Shown here in pieces: positions 50,328 through 50,779 of a DNA stretch of 50,779 nt. The notes under the pieces are model-generated. The model searched no databases. It was not told where the DNA came from and was given only the letters and a program-made list of their open reading frames with translations. The DNA is from UBA9732 sp963606545 (lineage in GTDB: Bacteria; Spirochaetota; Spirochaetia; Sphaerochaetales; Sphaerochaetaceae), in NCBI GenBank assembly GCA_963606545.1, contig CAVCYP010000006.1, forward strand, positions 1 to 50,779, in the 5' to 3' direction. Position 1 is the stretch's first letter, and each line of letters begins with the position of its first letter. The position numbers were made by a program, and so were the translations under genes.

Positions 50328-50779
50328 CCATATCTGGAAGGAATTGAAGCGAGCGGTAGTCAAACGCCCCGGGAGGAATGCGTCTGTAGCGAGCCGGCCC
50401 GCAGGTAGCCTACCCGGCCACCGCAAGGGCGAGCCCCGTGAGCCTTGAAAAGGGTGGGCTCGAAGCTCCCTCTAACTTATGACTTAGCGGATCTATTGTG
50501 ACGGTATACTAAAAACAGCCCATTCTTTTAAAATTTAGTATACTTTTTCTACTAAATTTCTTAGGAAGAGGCAAAATTTAGTATACGGTAAATATACTAA
50601 GATCTCAGCTTTATCTGGATATTCCGGCAGTAAAGTTAAAAAACTGCCAAAAAGTCCATAGGGGAGGAGTGGGCTGATATATTCTTAATAGAACAGATGG
50701 CAATAGTTCTTTTACTCGCTTGGATTTGCGTAGGTCCCCTAGGTGGCGTAGGTCGCTTAGGATTTGCGTAGGTCCAATA
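50328..50779. other. 450-bp gene-free tail
   Basis: No reliable protein gene is seen. A GC-rich island (about 66% G+C over 50,341-50,470) contains potential stems such as GAGCCC/GGGCTC (50431, 50456) and GCCGG/CCGGC (50393, 50414). It is followed by an AT-rich segment with several TTTAGTATAC-type sites (50,504-50,600). The last 60 bp hold three copies of GCGTAGGTC (50728, 50746, 50766), the outer two within a shared GGATTTGCGTAGGTCC. An open frame over the island is rejected because it also crosses the tRNA. Confidence 0.6.

Noticed and set aside
50005..50448. A 147-aa frame from the barrel gene's end through tRNA-Thr and the GC-rich island
   Set aside because: It overlaps a good tRNA and a hairpin, begins inside the previous gene and has no ribosome site.
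50341..50470. RNase P RNA, tmRNA or SRP RNA in the GC-rich island
   Set aside because: None of the well-known conserved segments of these RNAs could be seen on either strand.
1..50779. CRISPR arrays, insertion sequences and phage genes
   Set aside because: No regularly spaced repeats with unique spacers, transposase motifs or phage structural genes were seen.

Overview
The window looks like chromosomal DNA of an anaerobic, host-associated spirochaete, most likely a Treponema-like or Sphaerochaeta-like gut or rumen lineage. The evidence is indirect: a long-form PPi-dependent phosphofructokinase, several lipoproteins with spirochaete-style lipoboxes, small tandem outer-membrane barrel proteins, an RNF and NFN electron-transfer system, and moderate-to-low GC. 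There is no rRNA or other marker here to fix the genus. No phage, insertion sequence or CRISPR array was seen.

Region 1 (1-9,715) is a purine and selenium-linked catabolic cluster. It holds an FAD subunit of a molybdenum hydroxylase, an 8-oxoguanine deaminase-like amidohydrolase, ygfM and xdhD-type subunits of the selenium-dependent molybdenum hydroxylase, a PHP phosphatase, the ygeY-type M20 hydrolase and the knotted carbamoyltransferase ygeW. It ends at a clear terminator. The usual ygfK, ygeX and carbamate kinase genes are not in the window.

Region 2 (9,800-19,420) mixes cell-surface genes (an Ig-like lipoprotein, a caspase-fold lipoprotein and a small barrel-like protein) with housekeeping genes: tcdA and tsaD, both acting in t6A tRNA modification, a TatD-type hydrolase, tRNA-Gln and tRNA-Glu, a YbiT-type ABC-F ATPase, coaX, a divergent M29-like protein and rpsU.

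Region 3 (19,500-26,000) is mostly on the minus strand: PPi-PFK, then a corC-like pair, maf and purine nucleoside phosphorylase in one apparent operon. A YaiI-family gene faces them.

Region 4 (26,000-41,220) is about redox balance. A LysR regulator, a small kinase, a thioredoxin-like ferredoxin and a stand-alone domain normally fused to SpoIIE phosphatases precede nfnAB (electron bifurcation). After pyrG comes a lipoprotein-apbE-rnfCDGEA operon that has no rnfB. It runs on into a NusG-II domain protein, a Gx-type transporter and a PsiE-like membrane protein.

Region 5 (41,220-50,779) carries an ECF vitamin transporter A-T-A module, two tandem barrel proteins, and a Lol/MacB-like ABC export operon with its own LolA-like and barrel proteins. 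That operon is driven by a strong promoter flanked by two matching palindromes. tRNA-Thr follows, and then a 500-bp tail without genes that contains a GC-rich island, an array of TTTAGTATAC-type sites and short direct repeats.

The most interesting leads are: the two-site RnfG and missing rnfB, the paired operator sites at 44.9 kb, a pair of intergenic elements with the same alternating inverted-repeat layout but different arm sequences (19.4 and 31.0 kb), the ABC-F protein with a broken second Walker A, and the stand-alone SpoIIE-associated domain.
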